Positions 1-7,164 of a stretch of 21,740 nt of DNA are shown here, piece by piece (the stretch's first letter is position 1; each line of letters starts with the position of its first letter). A program made the translations under genes and the position numbers. This stretch comes from a bacterium UBP4_UBA6127 (GTDB lineage Bacteria > UBP4 > UBA4092). The DNA lies in assembly GCA_002428325.1 (NCBI GenBank), contig DIVR01000002.1:1-21740 (forward strand), given 5' to 3'. The notes beneath the pieces were generated by a model, which saw only the letters and a list, made by a program, of their open reading frames with translations, was not told the origin of the DNA and did not search any database.

Positions 1-1
1 T

Positions 2-1522
2 GCGAAGGCGACACTGTATTCTGACAAAGGGGTGGGTTTCTCTGTGGTGACAGTTTCGTCAGGATTTGCTCTGGATACTATCTCCGTGGTGGGATATGAT
101 TCTACCCGTTTCACTTTTCCCTGTTTCTTGAGCAAGGTGAAATATTCTGATTTTCTAATAGATAAGCTGCCGAGAGTGATTTATGAAGGGACTACACCGA
201 TTGAGAATAATTTCATCCTGTTGGGACCCTATATCCATAAATCATCCTTATATAATAGCAGCACATCAGTTGGTGCCTATCTAAGTTACAGTAATCCTGA
301 GGATTCCGGTAAAGTCCTTGGGATGTTAACTTATTCGATGTTAACTCTATATAATATATCATCCGCCTTGAAAGATCGGGTTGATTTAGGACTTTATACC
401 CTTTCCACTGGCGGAAGCTGGGATTTAGAATGGATGAGGCTGTATCCAGTATTGAATCCGAACAGCGGGTTTACGACCGCGTCAGATACGGCCCAATGGG
501 CTTATGAAAATGCCGACGATACCAATGTAAAGCCTGTGGTAATGTGGGATCCCTCGTTACCAGGTCCGGGCGGGACCCCAGGCAGTCTGGCATTGCAGTT
601 TACAGCTGCCAGCCAGGGAGTGAAAATGACGGCCCAGTTTGCCAACTGGATTGAGACTGAACCCAATGAATGGTACACCCTGCGGGTGCTGGTCCGGGCC
701 GACAATCCCACTCCGGCCAATAATAATGTTACGATAGCCGCCTATGCTTATAATGGGATACCGCCGGCGGAGACCGATATCAGTACCTATATGAATTTCT
801 CCGCATCCTCTGTCTGGAAATGGTATGAAGTTCCCCTGTATTCCTCCGGGACTTCCATGTATCCCCAGTTAATGATTAAAAATGGAACCACCGCCAATGC
901 CCGGATCCTGATTAATAAATGGGAAATCATCAAAGCCAAACCGGAGACGGAAATGGTCTATGGCAGTCCGAAGGTAGCTGGAAGCACTCAGAGCTGGAGC
1001 AGTTCCACGGAGTTGAACCGGTGGGCATTTGAAAACCTGAATCCGACGGCGGATGGAGTGAGTGGAGCCCCCACCTACCAGGTAACTAATGGGGAGTTGA
1101 TGTTTAATTTCACTGATACGGCTTATCGGGGAATCAAGATGACCTCGGCGGTTACCACCGGGATAGTCAGGACCGGAGCGGTGAGTGTCGGTAAAGGAGC
1201 TGGGATGTCTGTCAAGTTTAGAAATGAAGGCAGTGTCTTCTATCCCTTTATCCTGCTGGCAGCCTTTGGTACTGATTCGGTTAACAGCGCTGATTTTAAA
1301 GAGTTGGCGGCTTTTGCCAATATCTACCACATCAATACCAACAAGAAGCGTGAAATCCGATTTGCCTATATCTCAGGGATGCCTTATGTGTATCAGCAGT
1401 TCTGGGTCAAAAACGGCGGTCCCTCCAAGTTCTTTGTCGATGAAATGAACCTGGAAGCTGATCAGGACCTCTTGAATTACTGGGACAGCACATTAGCCCC
1501 AGCCAGTTTTGGCTTATACTAA
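2..1522 (+). CDS. C-terminal part of a large secreted protein with tandem beta-sandwich (CBM-like) domains
   Basis: The reading frame is open to the left edge, so this is the 3' end of a longer gene and the in-frame GTG at 32 is not a convincing start. About 507 residues are visible. Counting from that GTG, a first domain ends near residue 140 and a second spans about 145-305. A third spans about 325-485. The second and third open alike (WAYEN at about 156 and WAFEN at about 332, each followed by G.KMT), and all three close with a similar strand (DLEWMRLY, INKWEIIK, VDEMNLEA). The segments are rich in Thr, Ser, Asn, Tyr and Trp and low in Cys, as in extracellular carbohydrate-binding-like jelly rolls. 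No catalytic domain, anchor or sorting signal is visible in this part. The protein is probably exported, but its ligand and the nature of the missing N-terminus cannot be told. An intrinsic terminator follows 33 bp after the stop. Confidence 0.6.
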   Translation, partial: AKATLYSDKGVGFSVVTVSSGFALDTISVVGYDSTRFTFPCFLSKVKYSDFLIDKLPRVIYEGTTPIENNFILLGPYIHKSSLYNSSTSVGAYLSYSNPEDSGKVLGMLTYSMLTLYNISSALKDRVDLGLYTLSTGGSWDLEWMRLYPVLNPNSGFTTASDTAQWAYENADDTNVKPVVMWDPSLPGPGGTPGSLALQFTAASQGVKMTAQFANWIETEPNEWYTLRVLVRADNPTPANNNVTIAAYAYNGIPPAETDISTYMNFSASSVWKWYEVPLYSSGTSMYPQLMIKNGTTANARILINKWEIIKAKPETEMVYGSPKVAGSTQSWSSSTELNRWAFENLNPTADGVSGAPTYQVTNGELMFNFTDTAYRGIKMTSAVTTGIVRTGAVSVGKGAGMSVKFRNEGSVFYPFILLAAFGTDSVNSADFKELAAFANIYHINTNKKREIRFAYISGMPYVYQQFWVKNGGPSKFFVDEMNLEADQDLLNYWDSTLAPASFGLY

Positions 1523-1554
1523 AAGGCTACTTCTGTTATTAATTGGGATATCCA

Positions 1555-1595
1555 GCCCGATACTCCTTTTCGAAGGGGTATCGGGCTTCTTGTTG
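1555..1595 (+). terminator. Intrinsic terminator after the secreted repeat protein
   Basis: Two 14-nt arms (GCCCGATACTCCTT and AAGGGGTATCGGGC) pair with a single G.T wobble around a TTCG loop, followed by a T-rich tail (TTCTTGTTGT). It lies 33 bp downstream of the stop codon on the same strand. Confidence 0.8.
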
Positions 1596-1866
1596 TAATC
1601 TTGGGCATAGGTACTCCACTACGGAAAATTGACAAATGGTAAAACAATAACTCCTTTAGTATCAGCCCTTTGCTATTTTGACAGCTGTCAAAGAGGGACC
1701 CTATGGAGCCAATATCCGGTTGGTTTTCATAATAATAAGTGAATCTTCCGATAAGTGTACTCAATGAGAGCCATTAATGATTTCAATTTCTTCTAAGAGA
1801 AAAATACAGTGAGAATTCCTTCTTTGGGAGTTTTTATGGTAGGAGCTCTTTTCCAGTCATGGATAT
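1596..1866. other. Gene-free intergenic stretch
   Basis: I see no supportable gene between the terminators of the two flanking genes. A minus-strand frame at 1519-1764 has no family resemblance, runs through the terminator hairpin and is not credited. The only conspicuous element is a perfect 16-bp palindrome at 1677-1692, listed separately. Confidence 0.5.
1677..1692. repeat. Perfect 16-bp palindrome
   Basis: TTTGACAGCTGTCAAA is its own reverse complement. It sits in the intergenic stretch, away from either flanking start codon, and carries TTGACA on both strands without a matching -10 element at normal spacing. It could be a protein-binding site of unknown role or chance. Confidence 0.5.
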
Positions 1867-1901
1867 AAAAAAAGGCGGGGGTAAGAGAACAAATCCCGCC
1901 T
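1867..1901 (-). terminator. Intrinsic terminator of the pseudopilin gene
   Basis: Read on the minus strand, AGGCGGG (1895-1901) pairs with CCCGCCT (1873-1879) and is followed by a run of seven T (1867-1873, overlapping the last stem base). It lies about 25 bp after the pilin stop codon. Confidence 0.85.
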
Positions 1902-1926
1902 GCTGAAGATAAATCTTGTATATCAG

Positions 1927-2532
1927 TTAATTAGTGCGGTCATATTTTTCATTATTACGCTGAGTTCGGATAATATTCCCAATACTGACGGTTCCATTGG
2001 TAGGGTCATAATTGGTATAGATCCCATCTTCACCAGTCGGTGGAGAACCCGAGAAATTAGCTGCTCGGTCCGGTCCCCAGGAATAAATGAGATAATCTCC
2101 GGCATGAAGATGTCGGGAGGCCGTATAGTAGCTTCCATCATCTCTATATTGTGGATAATTATAATAAGTCAGCCGTTTCATTTGTTCTTCGGTTACCCCT
2201 AAAGGGGCAGGGGGCGCCTGTTCCATAAAGGCATCATGGGGAATGTTGGTCAGATAGGCCACCGGAGTTGTCAGGTAAATCGGGAGCCGGGTATGGAAGG
2301 CTGCTGGCAGGGGTGCCCAACCCGGAACATCATTCATAGGGGGATAATTATCATAATCAGTACGATAAGCTTCCAATCCAGTAACCGCCGTCCGGGTATC
2401 TGCTTTGACCCGGCTTACCTTGGAACGGGTCTGAGCTGCCAGAAAGTTGGGAATAGCAATAGCAGCCAAGATGGCTATGATCGCCACCACAATCAATAAC
2501 TCAATCAGGGTAAATCCTTTATCAAATTTCAT
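1927..2532 (-). CDS. Type II secretion/type IV pilin-like pseudopilin (GspG-like N-terminus)
   Basis: A prepilin of 201 residues. It has a very short leader (MKFDKG) cut by prepilin peptidase before F7, then FTLIELL with the conserved Glu at +5 of the mature chain, then a hydrophobic helix to about residue 33. The helix serves both as membrane anchor and filament core. The rest (about 35-201) is a polar pilin head ending in Asp/Gly/Tyr-rich loops, with one plausible beta strand after TNGTV. The ATG is preceded by GGAGG at good distance and by a TTGACA-17-TACCAT promoter in the 72-bp gap, so the gene is probably its own unit, and a strong terminator closes it. No secretion ATPase, inner-membrane platform, prepilin peptidase or other pilin is encoded nearby, so this is an orphan pilin whose machinery lies elsewhere. 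Its role (filament subunit, secretion pseudopilin or surface structure) is not decided by sequence. The N-terminal motif is certain. Confidence 0.9.
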   Translation of the reverse strand: MKFDKGFTLIELLIVVAIIAILAAIAIPNFLAAQTRSKVSRVKADTRTAVTGLEAYRTDYDNYPPMNDVPGWAPLPAAFHTRLPIYLTTPVAYLTNIPHDAFMEQAPPAPLGVTEEQMKRLTYYNYPQYRDDGSYYTASRHLHAGDYLIYSWGPDRAANFSGSPPTGEDGIYTNYDPTNGTVSIGNIIRTQRNNEKYDRTN

Positions 2533-2559
2533 TACATCACACCTCCTTCCCTTTTCCTC

Positions 2560-2588
2560 ATGGTAAAAGGATATGCGTTTTTTGTCAA
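2560..2588 (-). promoter_or_regulatory. Sigma70-like promoter of the pseudopilin gene
   Basis: On the minus strand a perfect -35 TTGACA (2583-2588) is followed after 17 bp by TACCAT (2560-2565, 4 of 6 match to consensus). Start of transcription is expected near 2553, giving a leader of about 20 nt that holds the GGAGG ribosome-binding site. Confidence 0.6.
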
Positions 2589-2604
2589 TTATTCCGGGGT
2601 AGAT

Positions 2605-3240
2605 TTATCGGGGAATTTTATCCATCAGTAAATTGCCAGAATGGTCCACCGAATTGGGAAATTGGGTTTTGAGTTCGTAGAAAAGGGTGTTGGCCCTAGT
2701 ATTGTCTCCAGTGTTTTGGTAATGCCACCCCAGCAGGTATCGGGCATAAGCCCCCACCTGGACCCCATCTCCATAATAGCAGTCATTAAATTTATCAATG
2801 GCCATTTGGAGATATTTAACCTTTTCATCTCCTTCAGAAGATTGGGCCAGATAGAGGACCGCGCATCCTGTCCGATTGATATCAGGATATTTTTGAATCA
2901 TTTCTTCCAGGCTTTTCTTGGCTTCAGGGCTTTTCCAGTTTTTATTAGCCACCTGATAAAGGGATTCGGCTTCCCGGAGTTTTGCATCCTTGTATTTCTT
3001 CCGGTCCAATGCCATTTTTTCTTCAAACTTAGTTCGGAGGGTTTCACGCCGCAATTGGATTTGTTGTTGTTTTCGCAGGGGTTCCAGAAGTTGGTTCATT
3101 TCTTGAACCTGATTTTCCAGCTGAGTAACCCGTTGTTGAAGAGCCTGAATCTCAGATGCTGGGGAAGGTTTGGGGGAATTGGCTGCCAGGGAAACTCCAG
3201 CTACTAAAAGAATAAGAAGTATCATAGAAAAAGGTTTCAT
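2605..3240 (-). CDS. Exported coiled-coil/tetratricopeptide-like protein
   Basis: I place the start at the ATG at 3240 (211 residues). It has GGAGG 6 nt upstream, it begins a clean signal peptide, and the longer frame beginning at 3282 would start inside the promoter. Residues 1-19 are a Sec signal peptide (hydrophobic core about 6-15) ending in SLA before ANS. Residues about 28-85 are a heptad-rich, Gln/Glu/Lys-rich coiled coil. Residues about 90-195 are helical and recall TPR or TolA-associated repeats (LYLAQ, YARYLLGWHY.NTGD.TRA). The layout of signal, coiled coil and TPR recalls periplasmic CpoB/YbgF, but I do not see enough to name it so. A periplasmic scaffold is the likeliest role. The neighbouring pilin has its own promoter, so a shared operon is not required. 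Confidence 0.65.
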   Translation of the reverse strand: MKPFSMILLILLVAGVSLAANSPKPSPASEIQALQQRVTQLENQVQEMNQLLEPLRKQQQIQLRRETLRTKFEEKMALDRKKYKDAKLREAESLYQVANKNWKSPEAKKSLEEMIQKYPDINRTGCAVLYLAQSSEGDEKVKYLQMAIDKFNDCYYGDGVQVGAYARYLLGWHYQNTGDNTRANTLFYELKTQFPNSVDHSGNLLMDKIPR

Positions 3241-3280
3241 AATAACCTCCGTCAAAATGAAAGAGTCGGGTATCTGCTTC

Positions 3281-3310
3281 ATTGTAGGGAGGAAACCCTC
3301 CGGGAGTCAA
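3281..3310 (-). promoter_or_regulatory. Sigma70-like promoter of the coiled-coil/TPR gene, with an inverted repeat in its spacer
   Basis: On the minus strand TTGACT (3305-3310) is followed after 18 bp by TACAAT (3281-3286). The spacer holds the inverted repeat GGAGG-GTTT-CCTCC, which could bind a regulator. The expected start near 3274 leaves a leader of about 34 nt with a GGAGG site before the ATG at 3240. Confidence 0.6.
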
Positions 3311-3403
3311 GAAGCTCGATGAAGGATTCTTTTCTCCGAGAATGGAATTGGGTTATGATGATTTTAATTCATTAAATATTGTTTATTCCTATATGAGGTT
3401 TGT

Positions 3404-4498
3404 ATGCTCAACTCAAAAGAACGTGTCATTATGGCGATGGAACGCCAGATTCCCGACCGAGTACCTGTCTATCCGGTATTTACTGCTTATCATGGGGCTC
3501 AGGTGGCTGGTATCCCATATTCTGAAATCTCCCAAAAACCCCAGTTGACCAATGAAATTATCTGCAAGGTAGGTTTGGAATATGGATTTGACGGATTGAC
3601 CCTTTATGCCGACCCGCCCAATGACTGGAATGCCAACTTGGAACTAATATCTCAAAACAATGAGATGTATTATCGAAGTATTAATTCAGGTGAACTGGTA
3701 ACCCGGGTCCCCTATGATGATATGCCGGTAGCAGTGAATCCAGACCCCCCAGTGAAAGAAGAATCCGATATTGAAAAGCTTCGGGTCACTCCTGTCTCTG
3801 AGTATTTTGATAAAGGCCGGATGGAAACTGTCAAAGAAGCGGTTAAACAATATGGGGATAAGGTTTTTATCACCGGGCATTGCGCTGCCCAGACAATGAA
3901 TTACCTGACTGAAGTCCGTGGGTCTCAGCAGGGGATGCTGGATCTTTATGAATATCCTGAGCTGGCGGGGCAAATCATGGATATCGGGTCAGATATTTCC
4001 ATTGAATTAGGGAAGGCTTATATTGAAGCAGGTGTCCATGGAATCTATATTGGGGATGCCTGGTCTTCCTGCAGTATCATATCTCCCACCCAGTTCAGGG
4101 AATTCTGCCTGCCCCGATATAAAAGGGTCGTGGATACCTTTCATTCTTATGGGGTGAAAGTCTATCTCCATATCTGTGGAAATTCTTCTCCCCTTTTTGA
4201 GATGATGGCAGAAACCGGAGTGGATGCCATTGAACCTTTGGACCCTCTGGGTGGCGTAAAAGTGGAAGATGCGAAAAAAAGAGTAGGGGACAGGCTGTGC
4301 CTGATGGGGGGAGTCAATACCCTGACCCTTCTGGATGGGACTCCTGAACAAGTCTATGCGGAAGCTAAAGTCTGCCTGGAAGCAGGGATGCCCGGAGGCG
4401 GCTATATGCTAGGGTCCGGAGATGATATTCCCCAGAAATCACCTAAAGAAAATGTGGAAGCTTTGGTTCGGGCTGCCCATGAATTAGGTAAATATTAG
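3404..4498 (+). CDS. Uroporphyrinogen decarboxylase (URO-D) family protein, corrinoid methyltransferase-like
   Basis: A 364-residue TIM-barrel protein of the URO-D superfamily, which includes haem-pathway HemE and the MtaA/MtbA/CmuA methyltransferases that move methyl groups from corrinoid proteins to thiols. It starts like the methyltransferase branch (SKERVIMAMERQIPDRVPV, residues 4-22). It keeps the barrel segments GDAWSS (217-222), SPTQFREFCLP (227-237), HICGN (256-260) and MGGVNT (301-306). His256 and Cys258 match the H-x-C zinc ligands of MtaA/MtbA, but the usual third Cys, just before IP near the C-terminus, appears here as Asp340 (GSGDDIP). So zinc binding or substrate may differ. HemE activity is unlikely, as the HemE N-terminal substrate motif is not seen. 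No corrinoid protein or reactivase is adjacent. GAGG lies 5 nt before the ATG; a terminator follows. Family assignment is firm; the reaction is not known. Confidence 0.8.
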   Translation: MLNSKERVIMAMERQIPDRVPVYPVFTAYHGAQVAGIPYSEISQKPQLTNEIICKVGLEYGFDGLTLYADPPNDWNANLELISQNNEMYYRSINSGELVTRVPYDDMPVAVNPDPPVKEESDIEKLRVTPVSEYFDKGRMETVKEAVKQYGDKVFITGHCAAQTMNYLTEVRGSQQGMLDLYEYPELAGQIMDIGSDISIELGKAYIEAGVHGIYIGDAWSSCSIISPTQFREFCLPRYKRVVDTFHSYGVKVYLHICGNSSPLFEMMAETGVDAIEPLDPLGGVKVEDAKKRVGDRLCLMGGVNTLTLLDGTPEQVYAEAKVCLEAGMPGGGYMLGSGDDIPQKSPKENVEALVRAAHELGKY

Positions 4499-4519
4499 AG
4501 CTAATTATGTTTAATTCCT

Positions 4520-4567
4520 AAACCCTGGGAAAACCCTCAGTTTCAAGTTTCCCCGGGGTTTATTTGT
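4520..4567 (+). terminator. Intrinsic terminator between convergent genes
   Basis: Two 15-nt arms (AAACCCTGGGAAAAC at 4520-4534 and GTTTCCCCGGGGTTT at 4547-4561) pair with one wobble and one mismatch, followed by TTATTTGTT. It ends the URO-D family gene. The hairpin also sits directly after the stop of the convergent inhibitor gene and may serve both, though its minus-strand T tract is weak. Confidence 0.75.
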
Positions 4568-4998
4568 TAATGGATAATGATTTTAAATTCTTTGATTTGG
4601 ACAGGTTTCTTATTATTTTCCCAAGGCCTGAGGTAATGGAGAATAATCAAGGTTTCTCCTTTTTGAAGGGCTTTAAATGACCAGGTTTCTTTCCCTCCCT
4701 GGCCCGTCAGGGGGATGGGGCTGGTTTTTGATTGAAACTGGGTTTTCATGAGCCTGATTATTTTTTCATCAAGAGGGGCGCCAAATTCCCATTGGTATCC
4801 AGTGGTGGGATTGGAGTCCAACCTTAGATTAAATATATCACCCATCTGGACATGGATTGTTTGACTGGAATCCTCAAAGTTATGTATCTGATGGGGAATT
4901 GGGGACACAGGCCCATTTCTTTTGGCACACCCGGGATTCATGAGAATGAGGCATCCCAGCATCGTTATTTTTAATAGGGTGGTTAAGAATCTTTTCAT
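4567..4998 (-). CDS. Chagasin-family (MEROPS I42) cysteine-peptidase inhibitor, exported
   Basis: A 143-residue protein with an N-terminal hydrophobic export signal (about 5-22). Cys24 (NPGC) or Cys16 (MLGC) could be a lipidation site, but neither is a canonical lipobox. The mature part carries all three loops by which chagasin-type inhibitors block papain-family peptidases. These are NPTTGY at 63-68, a Gly-rich loop GQGGKETWSF at 99-108, and RPWE at 124-127 after the HYL strand. Length and spacing fit a single immunoglobulin-like I42 domain. It would inhibit C1-type cysteine peptidases tightly and reversibly in the periplasm or outside the cell. No cysteine peptidase is seen in the window, so the target could be foreign or encoded elsewhere. 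GGAG lies about 8 nt before the ATG. The gene is flanked by a convergent URO-D gene and, upstream, by the pump terminator, so it is probably monocistronic. Confidence 0.88.
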   Translation of the reverse strand: MKRFLTTLLKITMLGCLILMNPGCAKRNGPVSPIPHQIHNFEDSSQTIHVQMGDIFNLRLDSNPTTGYQWEFGAPLDEKIIRLMKTQFQSKTSPIPLTGQGGKETWSFKALQKGETLIILHYLRPWENNKKPVQIKEFKIIIH

Positions 4999-5090
4999 AA
5001 TAATTCTCCGGTTTCATTTCACAACCACAGGTCTAAAAGAAAGAGAATAACCCTGTTTAAATATTGTATATCAAAGAAATAAAAAGAGAA

Positions 5091-5135
5091 TAAAAAACAG
5101 GGAAGAAAGCTTCAAAAAGAAACCTTCTTCCCTGT
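5091..5135 (-). terminator. Intrinsic terminator of the efflux operon
   Basis: On the minus strand ACAGGGAAGAA (5125-5135) pairs perfectly over 11 bp with TTCTTCCCTGT (5097-5107) and runs into TTTTTTA. It lies 23 bp after the permease stop and closes the five-gene unit. Confidence 0.88.
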
Positions 5136-5158
5136 CTGGGTTGAGGAGAAGAGTTTAA

Positions 5159-6376
5159 TTATTCAAATCGTAGGGCATCAATAGGGTTCAATTGGGCGGC
5201 CATCCGCGCAGGGTAAAACCCAAAGAAAATCCCAATAGCGCTGGAAAACCCGATGGAAAGGACAATGGAGAGTATAGAAATATAAGTGGGCCATTTTGCA
5301 ATTTGGGATACCAATAAGGCACCCCCGGTTCCCACTAAAATTCCTAATAACCCACCCAAGGCGGAAAGAACAAAAGATTCCACCATGAATTGGGTGAGGA
5401 TATCTTTACCCCTGGCGCCCAATGCCATGCGGATACCAATTTCCCGGGTTCTTTCCCTGACAGAGACCAGCATGATATTCATGATTCCGATTCCCCCGAC
5501 AATCAGGGAGATAGAGGCCACGCTGCCCAATAGCAAAGTCAGAATGGATGAAGTGGCTGTTGCCATGCTGGTGATATCGCTCTGAGTACCGATAAAGAAA
5601 TCATCATCGGACCCTTCTTTGATTCGATGCCGCTGCCTGAGCAATTGGGTGATTTGAGTTTTAGCTTCAGTCATCTGGTCTTCAGAGACAGCTGAGAGGA
5701 AAAGGTTTTGGACATAGGTCCTGTTAAGCAGTCTTTTCATTAAGGTGGTATAAGGGACAATAACGGTATCATCCTGGTTCTGGCCGCTACCCGACTGTCC
5801 TTTTTCAGCTAAAAGCCCCACAACTTTAAAGGGGATTTTCTTGATTCGGATAATTTTTCCGATAGGGTCTTCGCCCTGAAACAGATTTTTTGCGACTTCG
5901 GTGCCAATAACGCAGACTTTATTGGCCCCTCTAACATCCGAATCCGAGAAGATATTCCCGGCGGTGGTTTGCCAATCCCGGATGATAAAGAAGGCCGGCC
6001 CAACCCCTGAGACCGATGAGCTCCAGTTCTGATTCCCATAAACAAGAGGAGACGATGTGTTTAACATGGGTGTTCCGTTAAGGATAGCCGGGCATTCCTG
6101 TAAAATAGCGTCCGCATCCTTGGGGATAAGCGTCTGAGTAGAACCAAACCCCTGCCGCATGCCTCCGGAGCTCCGGTTGCCGGCCATGACCATTATGACA
6201 TTGGTTCCCATGCTTTTAATTTCTGATTCGATAGAGGCTTTGGCTCCTTGTCCCACACTGACCATGATAATAACTGCTGAAACACCGATAATGATTCCCA
6301 GCATAGTCAGTCCGGAACGAAGCCGGTTTCGATTTAGGGCCATCAAGGCCGTTTTTAGTGTAAAAAGGAAATTCAT
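5159..6376 (-). CDS. MacB-type ABC transporter permease (FtsX/MacB_PCD family)
   Basis: A 405-residue membrane subunit of a type VII (mechanotransmission) ABC transporter. The topology is typical: one membrane helix near the N-terminus (about 22-41), a large periplasmic domain (about 42-275), then three helices (about 277-304, 331-356 and 364-388). A conserved cytoplasmic coupling segment, VRERTREIGIRMALGA (306-321), contacts the ATPase. The N-terminal NRLRSGLTMLGIIIGV matches MacB permeases. In Escherichia coli MacB the ATPase is fused to the permease. Here they are separate, with the ATPase gene ending 3 bp upstream of this ATG. With the adaptor and outer-membrane channel it should form an inner-membrane-to-outside pump driven from the cytoplasm. 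The substrate is not shown by sequence. It is the last gene before a strong terminator. Confidence 0.92.
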   Translation of the reverse strand: MNFLFTLKTALMALNRNRLRSGLTMLGIIIGVSAVIIMVSVGQGAKASIESEIKSMGTNVIMVMAGNRSSGGMRQGFGSTQTLIPKDADAILQECPAILNGTPMLNTSSPLVYGNQNWSSSVSGVGPAFFIIRDWQTTAGNIFSDSDVRGANKVCVIGTEVAKNLFQGEDPIGKIIRIKKIPFKVVGLLAEKGQSGSGQNQDDTVIVPYTTLMKRLLNRTYVQNLFLSAVSEDQMTEAKTQITQLLRQRHRIKEGSDDDFFIGTQSDITSMATATSSILTLLLGSVASISLIVGGIGIMNIMLVSVRERTREIGIRMALGARGKDILTQFMVESFVLSALGGLLGILVGTGGALLVSQIAKWPTYISILSIVLSIGFSSAIGIFFGFYPARMAAQLNPIDALRFE

Positions 6377-6379
6377 GGG

Positions 6380-7144
6380 TTAGATCCCCTCTCCGCTTAG
6401 CATTTCTTCTTCCAGGGTGGCAGGGATGGATTGTAATATTTTATTAGCTTCCAGATGGTCTTCCACATCCTTGTCGAAGAGAATCTTGCCATCACGAAAG
6501 AAAAGATTTCTTCGGGTATATTGGGCAATATCTTTCTCATGGGTAACCATGACAATGGTAATGCCTTTTTCTTCATTCAGTTTTTGCAGGATATCCATCA
6601 CTTCCACACTGGTTCGGGAATCGAGATTCCCAGTCGGTTCGTCCGCGAGAATAATGGAAGGGTCATTTACCAAAGCCCGAGCGATTGCCACCCGTTGCTG
6701 CTGGCCGCCTGAGAGTTGATTTGAAAAATGATGGCATCGTTCTGCCAGCCCAACGATACTGAGAGCTTCCATGGCTTTCTCATATCTTTCTTTATTCGAG
6801 GTATTGTTATACATCATGGGGAGTTCCACATTTTCCAGGGCAGACGTCCTGGATAACAGGTTGAACTGCTGGAAAATAAACCCGATTTTCTGGTTTCTGA
6901 TTCTAGCCAGTTCATCCCGGTTCAGGGTGGAGACATCAATTCCCTCTAATTTATAAATTCCGCCGCTAGGCTGGTCCAGGCATCCCAGGACATTCATGAA
7001 AGTCGATTTGCCTGAGCCGGAAGCGCCCATGATGGCGACAAATTCACCTTCTTCAACTGAGGCTGAGACTCCCCTGAGAGCATGGACTTCTACATCTCCC
7101 ATCCGATACACTTTAGTTAAATGTTCAACTTGAAGTAATGGCAT
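6380..7144 (-). CDS. MacB/LolD-type ABC transporter ATP-binding protein
   Basis: A 254-residue nucleotide-binding subunit. Visible motifs are Walker A GASGSGKST (40-48), the Q loop near 92, signature LSGGQQQR (144-151), Walker B IILADEPTGNLDS (164-176) and the switch His202 (VTHE). ADEPTGNLDS and the early AIMGASGSGKST are typical of the MacB/LolD/FtsE group. About 30 residues beyond the core, acidic and ending EEMLSGEGI, form a C-terminal extension. It hydrolyses ATP at the cytoplasmic face to drive the adjoining permease. The gene starts 20 bp after the adaptor gene and stops 3 bp before the permease start, which fits translational coupling and equal production of the two subunits. Confidence 0.94.
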   Translation of the reverse strand: MPLLQVEHLTKVYRMGDVEVHALRGVSASVEEGEFVAIMGASGSGKSTFMNVLGCLDQPSGGIYKLEGIDVSTLNRDELARIRNQKIGFIFQQFNLLSRTSALENVELPMMYNNTSNKERYEKAMEALSIVGLAERCHHFSNQLSGGQQQRVAIARALVNDPSIILADEPTGNLDSRTSVEVMDILQKLNEEKGITIVMVTHEKDIAQYTRRNLFFRDGKILFDKDVEDHLEANKILQSIPATLEEEMLSGEGI

Positions 7145-7164
7145 ATTTTATCTCTTTTCCTTGA

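Noticed and set aside
1519..1764. 81-codon minus-strand frame in the first intergenic gap
   Set aside because: It runs through the terminator hairpin, has no family likeness or good ribosome-binding site, and looks like chance.
2641..3207. 188-codon plus-strand frame opposite the coiled-coil/TPR gene
   Set aside because: Shadow of the real minus-strand gene, which has a signal peptide, binding site and promoter.
3241..3282. Longer N-terminus of the coiled-coil/TPR protein starting at 3282
   Set aside because: That start lies inside the -10 region of the promoter, and the signal peptide begins at 3240 with its own binding site.
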